The position numbers and the translations under genes are program-made. A stretch of DNA of 32,463 bases from assembly GCA_012838585.1 (NCBI GenBank), contig DUPB01000248.1, positions 1 to 32,463 on the forward strand. Reading direction: 5' to 3'. This stretch comes from Bacteroidales bacterium. GTDB taxonomy: Bacteria; Bacteroidota; Bacteroidia; Bacteroidales; Dysgonomonadaceae. Positions 24,482-32,463 of this stretch are shown one piece after another; position 1 is the stretch's first letter; the number at the start of each line of letters is the position of its first letter. A model generated the notes under the pieces. The model was not told the origin of the DNA. It did no database searches and worked only from the letters and a program-made list of their open reading frames with translations.

Positions 24482-25612
24482 TCAGCTTCCTTTTTTGTAT
24501 ACGCGAATATTATCGAATGCAAAATTACGTGCAATATTGGGGTCAATTTCAAGTCGCATATTGAAAGACCTATAATAGTAGTTTTCTGGATAGGTAGATG
24601 AGCGATTTACAACAAAAGGTAACGTGATTGTTTCCCATCTGTTGAAGTTTTGGAAAATAAAATCACTTGGGACCCACTCCATCGGGTTAGCATCCCAAAA
24701 CAGATAATTGCAAAACTTGATTTTACCATCAATAAATTGATTGGCTGTCCTGAACTCACACTTTATCACGTAGTCCTCGTAATTGTCGAGCATGTCATCT
24801 GTATATGGAACTCCTCCAATTTCAGTAATATACCACCAGCCTGCATAGGCTGATGTATCATCAATTCGCAGGAAATTTCCACTTAGGCGCTGTTTATCAT
24901 TGGGATCCATGACCACGTTGGCAACATTGGAAGGCATGTGTTCATCAAAATCCATGATCATGCCCTCTTTGTCGTAATAGCGGCCGGGACAGAATGCTTC
25001 AACGTTGTGTTTCGTTCCTATAACTTTGATCTTGATATTCTGATCAACATTCAATGGCACTTTTGCCGTTAAATGATTATTCGAGGAGCTGATAACAGGG
25101 GACTCTATACCATTGAAGTCGACTACGGCATTGTCAGCGTTTATTTCATATAACTCAAAGAAGTCACCGTAAATCATTATTGTATCACCGGGTTTAGTAT
25201 ATTCGTTAAACATACGCTCAAGGTATAAAGCAGGTGGAAGTGCCTTAAACGGTATTGCCTGCACACCCAGGCTATTATGAACATATATCCTGTTCGTCTC
25301 GATCATAGCCAGTTTGACAGGTATTTTCATGAAAAGGATGTCATTTTCGGTATATACCTCCAACAAATCCACTTTCACGTCATTAATGAGCACTGAATCA
25401 ATATTCGCCAGATCCAATCCCGTTCCATGGATGGCAATGAAATCACCTAATGCTGCCTCCGTGATTGCCATGTTCAGATCGGCTACCGTGGTAACTTTAC
25501 TTAGTGTGATTGGTTTATAGTCTGTTACATCCTCTGAACATGCTAGCAGGGAGATTACAAGGAATATGATTCCTATCCTGTGGATATTATCCAAATTAAA
25601 AATATTTCTCAT
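24482..25612 (-). CDS. IPT/TIG surface glycan-binding lipoprotein (SGBP-B type)
   Basis: 376 residues with lipobox SLLAC (Cys25). Two immunoglobulin-like IPT/TIG repeats follow (AALGDFIAIHGTGLDLANIDSVLINDVKV and TKPGDTIMIYGDFFELYEINADNAVVDFNG). The C-terminal 170 residues form a beta-sandwich of the surface glycan-binding type, rich in Trp and Tyr (AGWWYITEIGGVPY, FWDANPMEWVPSDF, FAFDNIRVYKK). Such proteins follow susCD in many PULs and hold the polysaccharide at the surface. The gene starts 57 bases after susD. Ligand specificity cannot be read by eye. Confidence 0.85.
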   Translation of the reverse strand: MRNIFNLDNIHRIGIIFLVISLLACSEDVTDYKPITLSKVTTVADLNMAITEAALGDFIAIHGTGLDLANIDSVLINDVKVDLLEVYTENDILFMKIPVKLAMIETNRIYVHNSLGVQAIPFKALPPALYLERMFNEYTKPGDTIMIYGDFFELYEINADNAVVDFNGIESPVISSSNNHLTAKVPLNVDQNIKIKVIGTKHNVEAFCPGRYYDKEGMIMDFDEHMPSNVANVVMDPNDKQRLSGNFLRIDDTSAYAGWWYITEIGGVPYTDDMLDNYEDYVIKCEFRTANQFIDGKIKFCNYLFWDANPMEWVPSDFIFQNFNRWETITLPFVVNRSSTYPENYYYRSFNMRLEIDPNIARNFAFDNIRVYKKGS

Positions 25613-25669
25613 ACGATTATTTTTCTTTATATTTCATCTTATTATTCTTATTCATTAATAAAAAAAACA

Positions 25670-27382
25670 TTACCATCCGGGATTATTGGTTTCAATGAAA
25701 GGATTGGCGTTAACTTCGTTCAATGGTAACGGCAATAGCAAGTGTTTAGACTCGCGCCTTTTTACAATACCATTTTCGTCAACCGTGCCAATAGCATTCA
25801 TTACCTGTAGATAAATCCCCCAGCGTATCAAGTCTGATCGACGGATACCTTCGCCGGCAAACTCTTTAGCTCTCTCCTCCAAGATATAGGATCGGAAGGT
25901 TTCCTTGTTAAAAGGAGTGTTGCTATTTCTAACTGAAACCAGCGTGCTATTATTACGTTCGTTCAACATATCTACCACTTGCAATGCCTGACTAGAAGGA
26001 CCGTTATTTACCTCGTTATCGGCTTCTGCAAATATCAACAATGTTTCGGCGTAGCGCATATAAGGCCAGTTAAAGTCGGCCCTGTTACCATCCAGCGGAA
26101 ATTCAGATACCGCGGAGAATTTCATCAGTTTAGAACCATACATGTGGGCTCCTTCTGCAACCACATCGGTTACATCGTAGCCTTTTGTCCCCTGTCGCAC
26201 GTATACACTATCCCTTTCCGGATAAAAGTAATACAATAATTTACCTGTATTTTCATTATAATGATAAGGAATACGATGTAGTATGCCCCATGTAATGCGT
26301 TCATCCTCCCAGTCATCGAACGTCTGTAGCCAATGATCTCTTTGTACATAGTAACCATTCCTCCACTCACCGTTGTATACAGGGCTAGAATATCCCAAAT
26401 AATCAACAGGCACAAAGTTATTGTAAAGAGAACCTTTGCCATTTATTGTCTGCAGGCAAAAAATAAATTCAGGACCATTTTTATACGCCGCGCTCCACAA
26501 TTCTTCTTGACTGGCTGCAAGACTAAACTCCCCTTCTTGAATCACTTCCAATGCTTTGTCTCTTGCTAGTCGATAATACTCTTGTGAATCAAAACCTTCG
26601 TAACCAGCCACCTGACTTTTTTCGTGGGCGATTGGTGTTGGCATCAGCCGTGAAGTCGTACCATCCGGATTGGTGACCGAGCCCGGACCGCCTTTCACGA
26701 CTATTTTCCCGCTTTTCATTGAAGCAGAGCCAATAGTCGCGTACACCTTTGCCAATAAGGCTTTGGCTGAGCCACGACACACGTGTCCCTTTTCATATGC
26801 TGGATCATTGCGAGGGGTTAACAGGAGTTCCGCTTCTTCTAAGGTCTCTATGATATGGTCATAGACTTCGCTTACTGCAGCCCGTGGTTGTTCCGGTACG
26901 TTGCCTTCAGATATCGATGACTTAAATAACGGGATAGGGCCAAAATGCTGTACGAGTTGAAATTGTGCCCAAGCTTTCAGGAATAGCAGTTCACCAAGCG
27001 CATTATTCTTGGTTTTTTCCGGGATGTTGGTAATCATTTTCACTAACGAATAGTGATAATTGGCTCTGTGAACAGATTGATTGTAGTATTGATAAAAATT
27101 GTCATTAGACGCCGAGTTGTAAAAGTTACCGGCACCTATGGAACCGAATGCCCATCCTGGCCCGGTTTGGTAATCACAGTCAAAGTTCACCAACTCGTGA
27201 TAATTGCCCCATTCAAAGGGGAACAGTAAAGTTAAATAAGCTCCCGAAACCAGCTGGTCATAATTGCCAGATGCAGCAACATCTTCACCTGAAACGAATG
27301 TGAAAGTCTCTTCATCCAGGTTACAAGCAGTCATCAACATCAGCGTTGCCAATATGTAGATCAATATATTCATTTTATTCAT
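25670..27382 (-). CDS. SusD/RagB-family nutrient-binding lipoprotein (second PUL)
   Basis: 570 residues, a typical SusD length. Lipobox LMTAC (Cys20). Family features include YDQLVSGAYLTLLFPFEW near the N-terminus, LGELLFLKAWAQFQLVQHFGPIPL, and the C-terminal signature FNWPYMRYAETLLIFAEADNEVN, ERAKEFAGEGIRRSDLIRWGIYL, then ETNNPGW at the end. It binds substrate above the SusC barrel in the outer membrane. The start could be 27382 or the Met codon three positions later. It follows susC by 12 bases and is clearly a different lineage from the SusD of the ribose-type operon. Confidence 0.94.
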   Translation of the reverse strand: MNKMNILIYILATLMLMTACNLDEETFTFVSGEDVAASGNYDQLVSGAYLTLLFPFEWGNYHELVNFDCDYQTGPGWAFGSIGAGNFYNSASNDNFYQYYNQSVHRANYHYSLVKMITNIPEKTKNNALGELLFLKAWAQFQLVQHFGPIPLFKSSISEGNVPEQPRAAVSEVYDHIIETLEEAELLLTPRNDPAYEKGHVCRGSAKALLAKVYATIGSASMKSGKIVVKGGPGSVTNPDGTTSRLMPTPIAHEKSQVAGYEGFDSQEYYRLARDKALEVIQEGEFSLAASQEELWSAAYKNGPEFIFCLQTINGKGSLYNNFVPVDYLGYSSPVYNGEWRNGYYVQRDHWLQTFDDWEDERITWGILHRIPYHYNENTGKLLYYFYPERDSVYVRQGTKGYDVTDVVAEGAHMYGSKLMKFSAVSEFPLDGNRADFNWPYMRYAETLLIFAEADNEVNNGPSSQALQVVDMLNERNNSTLVSVRNSNTPFNKETFRSYILEERAKEFAGEGIRRSDLIRWGIYLQVMNAIGTVDENGIVKRRESKHLLLPLPLNEVNANPFIETNNPGW

Positions 27383-27394
27383 AGTCGTATGCTT

Positions 27395-30300
27395 TTAGAA
27401 TGATAGTTGAAGCCCCAGGTTAAACGTGCGAGCACTGGGGTAAGAAGATAAGTCCACGCCTCTACGTGAGGCATCGCTACCAAAACTATTCACGTCAGGG
27501 TCATACCAATCATATTTTGTAATGGTGAACAGGTTTGATACACTAGCGGTTAAGATTAACGACTCCACGTGGATGATTGGTCTTTTCCAATTGTAGCTCA
27601 AGCTGATGTTTTTACATCTAAGGTAAGAACCATCTTTCACGTAACGATCGGATGCCTTCATGGATCGTGTATAGGTATTGTCTGGACGTGGCCATCGTGC
27701 TATATTCCTATTCTCCGGGGTCCAACGGGTATCCCATACGCTTTTCGGCATGTTGGTGGATCCTACTAAATCGAATGGTAGTAAATTGACATTCAAAATA
27801 TCATTACCTTGCGTTCCCTGCAGGAAAAAGCTAAAAGTCCACTCTTTATAGGCAAAGGTATTGGTCATACCATAGAAGAAGTCCGGATTGGTGTCACCAA
27901 TAATGGCCTTATCGCGGTCATCAATAACCGGGTCATCGTCCATATTCTTATATTTAATCTGTCCCACCATGCTCTTAACCTTCGAAGCACTCTCTGTTGC
28001 ATAATATGGATCTGCCCTTACTTCAGCCTCGTTGTCATAAAACCCATCTTCAACATATCCATACAAGGTGCCAATCGGGTACCCGTTTCTCCTTAAAAAC
28101 ATACTTTCCATTCCCCATACCACATCGGAGAACTGATCAGCGTTCAATCCGCTTATTTCGTTTCTGTTAAAAGAGATATTCGCATCAATCGTCCACACGA
28201 AGTTCCTGCCTTTAACCGGCATAAAATTGCCGCTCAGCTCTAGACCTTTATTCGTCACATTTCCATAATTCGTTGCAATCTGATTAAACCCGGAACTCAT
28301 TGGGATTAGTTTGTACTGTAACAGATCAGTTGTTTTCTTATAATAGACATCAAATACAAAATTGACCCTACTATTGAAGAATGAGACATCCAATCCTACA
28401 TCATACTGACTCGTTGTTTCCCACTTCAAATCGGGTGCGGCGGGTCCACCCCAACGATCTTCAGCCATCCCGCTGGTGAATTTTCCATCAAAGGAATAGT
28501 TCGAAGCGACAAACTTAGAACGGGTGGCATAAGCACTTACACCTTGATTTCCTGTCTGTCCGGCGCTGAGTCTTAGTTTCAGGTTGTCAAAGAAATTTAA
28601 TGACTTGATGATGGGTTCATCGGATAAACGCCAAGCAATAGCACCTGAATAAAAGTTGTTCCATCGATTTAGGGCTAATCGACTTGATCCATCACGACGT
28701 ATTGAAAATGTCATCAAGTATTTATCCATGAGGTTATAATTGACTCGAAATAGATAAGACATCAATTGAGATTTGCCACGGTAGCTGCTAATGTTTTTAT
28801 CACCAACCGCCGCGTCAATATCATTATCCTCCGTGTCATCGATCGGGAAATTCTTAGCGTTCATCGATTTCCCTTTCCATGTAACTTTTTCATAGGTTAC
28901 ACCAGCCACAGCATTAATTGCATGCCTATTGAACTTCTTGTCAAAAGAGAGTGTTGACTCCTCGGTTAAACTTTCGTAAGTACCATCCGATTTAACCGCG
29001 TACCCATTCGTGGGAGACTGTCCAGCACCTGTGTATCGGTTATAATACTGGCTCCTTTCATTAAAACTATACCCGTAACCTAAATTCTGACGAAATGTCA
29101 AAAAGTCCGTAAATTTGACTTCGGCAAATCCAGACGTGAAAACGTTGATTGTTGAAAGCACATTTTTTTCAGTTTGAACGGTCAAATATGGATTAGCCAG
29201 TCCTGTTGCAAAATCCTCCGAGAAACCAGAGTCGGCCTCTGGGTCGAAAACGGGGCGGGTAGGGTTAAAAGATACGGCAGAAGCAATCACCCCGTAATTT
29301 TCACTATTCGTGCGGGCAAAGCGGTTGTCTGATTTGGTAAAACTGAGGTTAGCTCCAATTTGAAGGAATTTATTAATATGGCGGGTATTATTGGCGCGTG
29401 CGTTATAGCGCTTGTAATAAGAATTCACGATAACTCCCTGTTGATCCAAATATCCGCCAGAGTACATGTAAGACCCCCTTTTGTCTCCCCCTGAAACGGT
29501 GAGATTGTAATCACTGCTTAATGCAGTATGGAATATTTCATCTTGCCAGTTAGTGCCGTAAAATAATGTGCCATCTCCAGTTCGATCGTATCCATTTCTG
29601 AAATCGTCAGGGCTTGGCAAATATCTTTTATCAATGACCTCCGATTGACCTGTTACTGGATTTGGTTGCTTGACTTCATGCCAACGCCCAGGAATAGGAA
29701 AAGGCAAATTATTAGGACTTACCACCTCCCTACCATCGTACAAGTATCCATTTATTACCAGTTCATTGCGGTACTCGGCGTATTCAGCCGCATCCAGCAC
29801 ATCAATTTTTTTTACCACGTTAGAACTGCTGAAATTTGAACTGAATTGTACACGGGCTTTACCTTCGTAACCAGATTTAGTGGTTATAATGATTACCCCG
29901 TTGGCACCGCGGGAACCATAGATAGCGGTGGCCGATGCATCTTTCAAAACCTCAATAGAATGGATGTCCTGAGGGTTGATCGTGCTTAAGGGGTTGTTGG
30001 TCTGCTTGGTCCCGTAATCCGTGGCAGGAGCCTCACCTATTGAAAAAGGGATACCATCGACAATATACAAGGGTTCTGTACTAGTGGTAAATGAATTTGC
30101 ACCACGTATTTGGATGTTAATTCCCGCGCCAGGTGCTCCATCTGCTTGTGAAACGCTAATACCCGCCAATTTCCCCTGTAATCCTTGATTCAGACTTACC
30201 GGGTTTGTTTTCATCAAATCATCCCCTTTTAACGAAGAGACAGAGCCTGTGAGGTCTCTTTTCTTTACCGTACCATATCCAACGACGACAACTTCTTCCA

Positions 30301-30631
30301 ACAGTTCACTGCTCTCCTGTAAAGAGACTTCCAAGTAAGTCCTTCCATTGAGGGGAACGGTCTCAGTTTGAAAGCCCACATATGAAAACTCTATGGTTAC
30401 ATTTTTATCCGAGGCAGTCAATTGAAATTCCCCTTCCTTATTGGTTATTGTTCCTTGTCGTGTATCAGACATAATAACATTTACGCCAATCAAAGCATTA
30501 CCATTAACATCGGTTACCTTTCCTGTTACCCTGATTTGCGTGAATCCCAAAAAGGGAATGAACAAAAAGGCGAAAAATGATAACAATTTAATGAATGGGT
30601 TAATGCCTAAGTTTTCTGGATTCTTTCTCAT
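27395..30631 (-). CDS. SusC/RagA-family TonB-dependent transporter (second PUL)
   Basis: 1078 residues and intact. A signal peptide ends near FLGFTQ (residue 32). It is followed by a carboxypeptidase-regulatory-like domain (RVTGKVTDVNGNALIGVNVIM, GEFQLTA), the TonB box region EEVVVVGYGTVKKRDLTGSVSSL, and the plug with GLQGKLAGISVSQADGAPGAG, YIVDGIPF, IEVLKDASATAIYGSRGANGVIIITTKSG. The barrel ends in RTFNLGLQLSF. It imports glycan fragments across the outer membrane with energy from TonB. It is the first gene of the second PUL, with an unusually long upstream region of about 770 bases to the next gene, which includes the repeated lacI control region. Confidence 0.96.
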   Translation of the reverse strand: MRKNPENLGINPFIKLLSFFAFLFIPFLGFTQIRVTGKVTDVNGNALIGVNVIMSDTRQGTITNKEGEFQLTASDKNVTIEFSYVGFQTETVPLNGRTYLEVSLQESSELLEEVVVVGYGTVKKRDLTGSVSSLKGDDLMKTNPVSLNQGLQGKLAGISVSQADGAPGAGINIQIRGANSFTTSTEPLYIVDGIPFSIGEAPATDYGTKQTNNPLSTINPQDIHSIEVLKDASATAIYGSRGANGVIIITTKSGYEGKARVQFSSNFSSSNVVKKIDVLDAAEYAEYRNELVINGYLYDGREVVSPNNLPFPIPGRWHEVKQPNPVTGQSEVIDKRYLPSPDDFRNGYDRTGDGTLFYGTNWQDEIFHTALSSDYNLTVSGGDKRGSYMYSGGYLDQQGVIVNSYYKRYNARANNTRHINKFLQIGANLSFTKSDNRFARTNSENYGVIASAVSFNPTRPVFDPEADSGFSEDFATGLANPYLTVQTEKNVLSTINVFTSGFAEVKFTDFLTFRQNLGYGYSFNERSQYYNRYTGAGQSPTNGYAVKSDGTYESLTEESTLSFDKKFNRHAINAVAGVTYEKVTWKGKSMNAKNFPIDDTEDNDIDAAVGDKNISSYRGKSQLMSYLFRVNYNLMDKYLMTFSIRRDGSSRLALNRWNNFYSGAIAWRLSDEPIIKSLNFFDNLKLRLSAGQTGNQGVSAYATRSKFVASNYSFDGKFTSGMAEDRWGGPAAPDLKWETTSQYDVGLDVSFFNSRVNFVFDVYYKKTTDLLQYKLIPMSSGFNQIATNYGNVTNKGLELSGNFMPVKGRNFVWTIDANISFNRNEISGLNADQFSDVVWGMESMFLRRNGYPIGTLYGYVEDGFYDNEAEVRADPYYATESASKVKSMVGQIKYKNMDDDPVIDDRDKAIIGDTNPDFFYGMTNTFAYKEWTFSFFLQGTQGNDILNVNLLPFDLVGSTNMPKSVWDTRWTPENRNIARWPRPDNTYTRSMKASDRYVKDGSYLRCKNISLSYNWKRPIIHVESLILTASVSNLFTITKYDWYDPDVNSFGSDASRRGVDLSSYPSARTFNLGLQLSF

Positions 30632-31070
30632 GTTATTGATACATTTTTAAATATTGTTTAACACAAAATTCACGTTATTATTTCGTGATTTCATTAAAGT
30701 AAATTAACGACTGTTTGATTTCGGGTGGGGTGTTTCCCTCATTTGCTTCATGGATAAACACGGTTGTACCCGCTTGCTGTTTCAGAAAATCCGGTTAATT
30801 CAAAAAGTCGGTACTCCTTTTACATTCAACACATCTTTTCCCTGCGTGCCTTATGCGGCATTTTTTTTAATCCATCATAAGCGATACTTTTTTGTGATTT
30901 TGTTTTTATTTATGAAGGTGCTCTCTTGTTCTTTTTTATAACATGATCATGTCTCTTTTGCTCATTCACCGTTATGACTGTATCTTGGTTTGAAGAAAAT
31001 GCTTTGTGCTTATTAAGGAATCCAATGATTGAAGATATTTGGATTCTATCTGTATGTCTTGCTAACTGAT
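30632..31070. other. Long leader or intergenic DNA upstream of the second PUL
   Basis: About 440 bases without a convincing gene. The sequence is AT-rich. TCACG (30670-30674) and CGTGA (30684-30688) form a small dyad 40 bases before susC. GAATTTTG on the minus strand (30671-30664) is one base from the -7 consensus and could be the susC promoter. GAATCCA/TGGATTC (31018-31024, 31040-31046) is a 7-bp inverted repeat. Short open frames here look like chance. If transcription instead starts in the repeat at 31071, the leader would be over 400 nt. Confidence 0.5.
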
Positions 31071-31260
31071 GCGAATATAAAACATAAAAATTAAAAAATA
31101 ATCGTTTGAACAAGGGGGATTGGTTAAATAAAGTTAATCGCTGCTTTTTGCCAACAAAACGAATTATGTCTGGTCGTTTTGTTAAAAAATGCAGGCACTA
31201 TAAATCGGGTACTTTTGAGGTTTGGGTATCATCAATGGCCATACTCTCGTGATATCCTAT
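31071..31260 (+). repeat. Direct-repeat copy B: lacI control region and tail without the lacI gene
   Basis: The head (31071-31194) resembles 21761-21892 and ends in ATGCAG (31189-31194), the first two codons of lacI. Only nine bases later the tail begins (ATCGGGTA 31204-31211, then 31232-31260), which resembles DNA found after the lacI stop codon. About 1.06 kb present in copy A is therefore missing. Copies A and B have the same orientation and flank the whole second PUL. The -7 boxes are each altered by one base (TATATTCG on minus, TCGTTTTG on plus). Confidence 0.8.
31153..31183. promoter_or_regulatory. 10-bp inverted repeat, operator candidate
   Basis: AACAAAACGA (31153-31162) and TCGTTTTGTT (31174-31183) are perfect inverted repeats separated by 11 bases. 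The right arm is conserved upstream of lacI (21865-21874, TAGTTTTGTT); the left arm is only partly conserved there. A dimeric regulator could bind, but the arm is also the promoter -7 region, so this may be coincidence. Confidence 0.35.
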
Positions 31261-31275
31261 CTTGGTAACGGGTTG

Positions 31276-31287
31276 TAAAACGTTTTA
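31276..31287. promoter_or_regulatory. 12-bp palindrome TAAAACGTTTTA, LacI-type operator candidate
   Basis: A perfect palindrome with a central CG, the usual form of LacI/GalR-family operators (AAACG/CGTTT half-sites). It lies 128 bases before the start of the TonB-dependent receptor and 16 bases after repeat copy B. Binding by the LacI protein at 21887 is a guess. No identical palindrome was found in copy A. Confidence 0.4.
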
Positions 31288-31293
31288 ATAACC

Positions 31294-31348
31294 GTAACAT
31301 TTTCTTAATCAAAAAGTAATCACTTCGTAATAAAAATGTAAGTCCTTT
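31294..31348 (+). promoter_or_regulatory. Five 11-bp-phased TAA direct repeats upstream of the TonB receptor
   Basis: Five consecutive 11-mers start with GTAAC (31294), TTAAT (31305), GTAAT (31316), GTAAT (31327) and GTAAG (31338). The 11-bp phasing is typical of sites for OmpR/PhoB-type response regulators, such as Pho boxes. A weak -7 candidate, TCACTTTG (31364-31371), follows, so the repeats sit where an activator would replace the -33 box. Which regulator binds is not shown. Confidence 0.45.
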
Positions 31349-31403
31349 GTAGAATTAATCTCATCACTTTGAGATTCTGCAAATCAACTAATTACATTAA
31401 ATT

Positions 31404-32463
31404 ATGAAGAAGATTTTACTGCTATTACTCATTGTACTTCCATTGTCGACAAAATCCCTTTTCGCTTTCAACGATCCGGTGTCAGATCTTGTATCTGGTG
31501 CACTTACCGGTCGTGTAGTCGACAAAATGGGTTACGTGCTACCCGGGGCCACTATTTTAATTGAGGGTACCCATATCGGCATCGTTTCTGATGTGAACGG
31601 TTTTTTCAGGATTACCGGACTTAAGGATGGTGCTTATACCATACGGGTATCTTACGTTGGATTCACGCCGGAAGATATACGGTTGACCATTAAGGATGGT
31701 GAAACCAACGCGTTAAACAACATCGTGTTAAACGAGGGTTTATTGATGAATGAGGTTGTGGTTACCGGTATGAATTCGCAATACAAGGCGATGTCGCAAC
31801 AGAAAAATAGCATCAATATCGCTAATGTTATTTCGGCTGACCAGGTGTCGCGTTTTCCCGATTCCAACATTGGCGATGCACTGAAACGCATACCCGGTAT
31901 CAGCGTACAGTACGACCAGGGCGAGGCACGCTTCGGTCATGTTCGCGGTACCTCTCCCGATTTGAGCTCGGTAACCATTGACGGTACACGTGTCCCCTCG
32001 GCTGAGGCGGAGATGCGTTCGGTACAGCTCGACCTTATACCGGCTGATATGATTCAGACCATTGAGGTGAACAAGGTGGTCACCGCCAATATGGATGCGG
32101 ATGCTATAGGGGGCTCGGTAAATCTTATAACGAAAAGTCAACCCTCGGGGCGCCGTATTACCGCCATGGGAGGTAGCGGCTACAACCTGATTTCAGAGAA
32201 GCCCCTGTTGAACTTGGGGTTCAGCTACGGGAATCGGTTTTTTGAGGATAAACTGGGCATGGTGCTTGCCGCCTCTTACCAGTACAACCCCTTGGGATCG
32301 GATAATATAGAGTTTGAATGGGAAAAAGATGATAAGGGCAAAAGCTACGTTTCAGATTACCAGGTTCGGCAATACCTTGTTAGCAGGGAGCGACAGAGTT
32401 ATTCAGCCGCTTTTGATTATCAGTTTAATCCCGATCATAAGATCGTGCTTAGCGGGATGTACA
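31404..32463 (+). CDS. TonB-dependent receptor, N-terminal part (runs off the window)
   Basis: 353 complete codons, open to the window edge. A signal peptide (MKKILLLLLIVLPLSTKSLFA) is followed by a carboxypeptidase-regulatory-like domain (LTGRVVDKMGYVLPGATILIEG, GFFRITGLKDGAYTIRVSYVGF). The TonB-box-like MNEVVVTGM and the plug come next: VSRFPDSNIGDALKRIPGISVQYDQ, RFGHVRGTSPDLSSVTIDGTRVPS, DADAIGGSVNLITKSQ. The wording of the plug places it with the TIGR01782-like receptors rather than SusC, and no SusD gene is expected. Barrel strands begin after about residue 265. The start at 31404 is the first ATG before the signal peptide. Substrate unknown; phosphate-containing compounds are one idea given the phased repeats upstream. 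Confidence 0.93.
   Translation, partial: MKKILLLLLIVLPLSTKSLFAFNDPVSDLVSGALTGRVVDKMGYVLPGATILIEGTHIGIVSDVNGFFRITGLKDGAYTIRVSYVGFTPEDIRLTIKDGETNALNNIVLNEGLLMNEVVVTGMNSQYKAMSQQKNSINIANVISADQVSRFPDSNIGDALKRIPGISVQYDQGEARFGHVRGTSPDLSSVTIDGTRVPSAEAEMRSVQLDLIPADMIQTIEVNKVVTANMDADAIGGSVNLITKSQPSGRRITAMGGSGYNLISEKPLLNLGFSYGNRFFEDKLGMVLAASYQYNPLGSDNIEFEWEKDDKGKSYVSDYQVRQYLVSRERQSYSAAFDYQFNPDHKIVLSGMY

Noticed and set aside
30910-31113. 67-codon open frame on the minus strand in the long intergenic region
   Set aside because: It has no recognisable features and its start falls in the duplicated control DNA, where copy A has no matching frame.
1-32463. CRISPR arrays, tRNA or rRNA genes, transposases or phage genes
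   Set aside because: None recognised on either strand; the only long repeats are the pair around lacI and at 31071-31260.

Overview
The window is a stretch of Bacteroidota chromosome, most likely order Bacteroidales. The evidence is two SusC/SusD pairs with their lipoprotein partners, the zapA-rny and glycogen-enzyme gene orders of that group, many Bacteroidota-type lipoprotein signals, no Shine-Dalgarno boxes, and promoter matches to the TTTG / TAnnTTTG consensus. A family such as Dysgonomonadaceae is possible, but the sequence alone does not settle it. No tRNA, rRNA, CRISPR array or insertion sequence was seen.

Layout. (1) 1-1839: the 3' end of a probable zapA, a structured intergenic segment that may be 6S RNA, and rny (RNase Y), followed by two hairpins. 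(2) 1977-6607, minus strand: a three-gene alpha-glucan operon (debranching enzyme, glycosyltransferase, GH57 protein). (3) 6986-7762, plus strand: a rhomboid-family membrane protease. (4) 7783-21701, minus strand: one tightly packed operon of about 13.9 kb. In order of transcription it encodes a lipoprotein nucleoside hydrolase, ribokinase, a GRP/RusT-type sugar permease, a lipoprotein ADP-ribosylglycohydrolase, SusC (split by a frameshift), SusD, two surface lipoproteins and a second exported nucleoside hydrolase. The gene content matches the ribose-utilisation (rus) systems known from Bacteroides. A divergent LacI-family gene (21887-22909) sits at its head. (5) 23040-30631, minus strand: a second polysaccharide-utilisation locus, SusC-SusD-IPT-type glycan-binding lipoprotein, then after a strong hairpin a DUF4434 glycosidase-like lipoprotein. 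(6) 31404-end, plus strand: the 5' part of a TonB-dependent receptor of the non-SusC type, preceded by five 11-bp-phased repeats.

How they fit together. The first PUL looks able to bind a ribosylated compound (nucleoside, ADP-ribose-like or ribosyl glycan) at the surface, import it through SusCD, split the N-glycosidic or ADP-ribosyl bond in the envelope, import ribose with the permease and phosphorylate it. The LacI protein is the obvious local regulator.

The most interesting observation is that the regulatory DNA in front of lacI and the DNA just behind lacI occur again at 31071-31260, same orientation, but with the lacI gene missing: only ATGCAG remains between the two halves. These copies flank the whole second PUL as direct repeats. 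This suggests a duplicated LacI locus that lost its gene, and possibly shared control of both PULs. Other points are a 1-base frameshift in the first SusC, a catalytic Asp-to-Asn change in the GH57 protein, and an operon terminator buried inside the convergent rhomboid gene.
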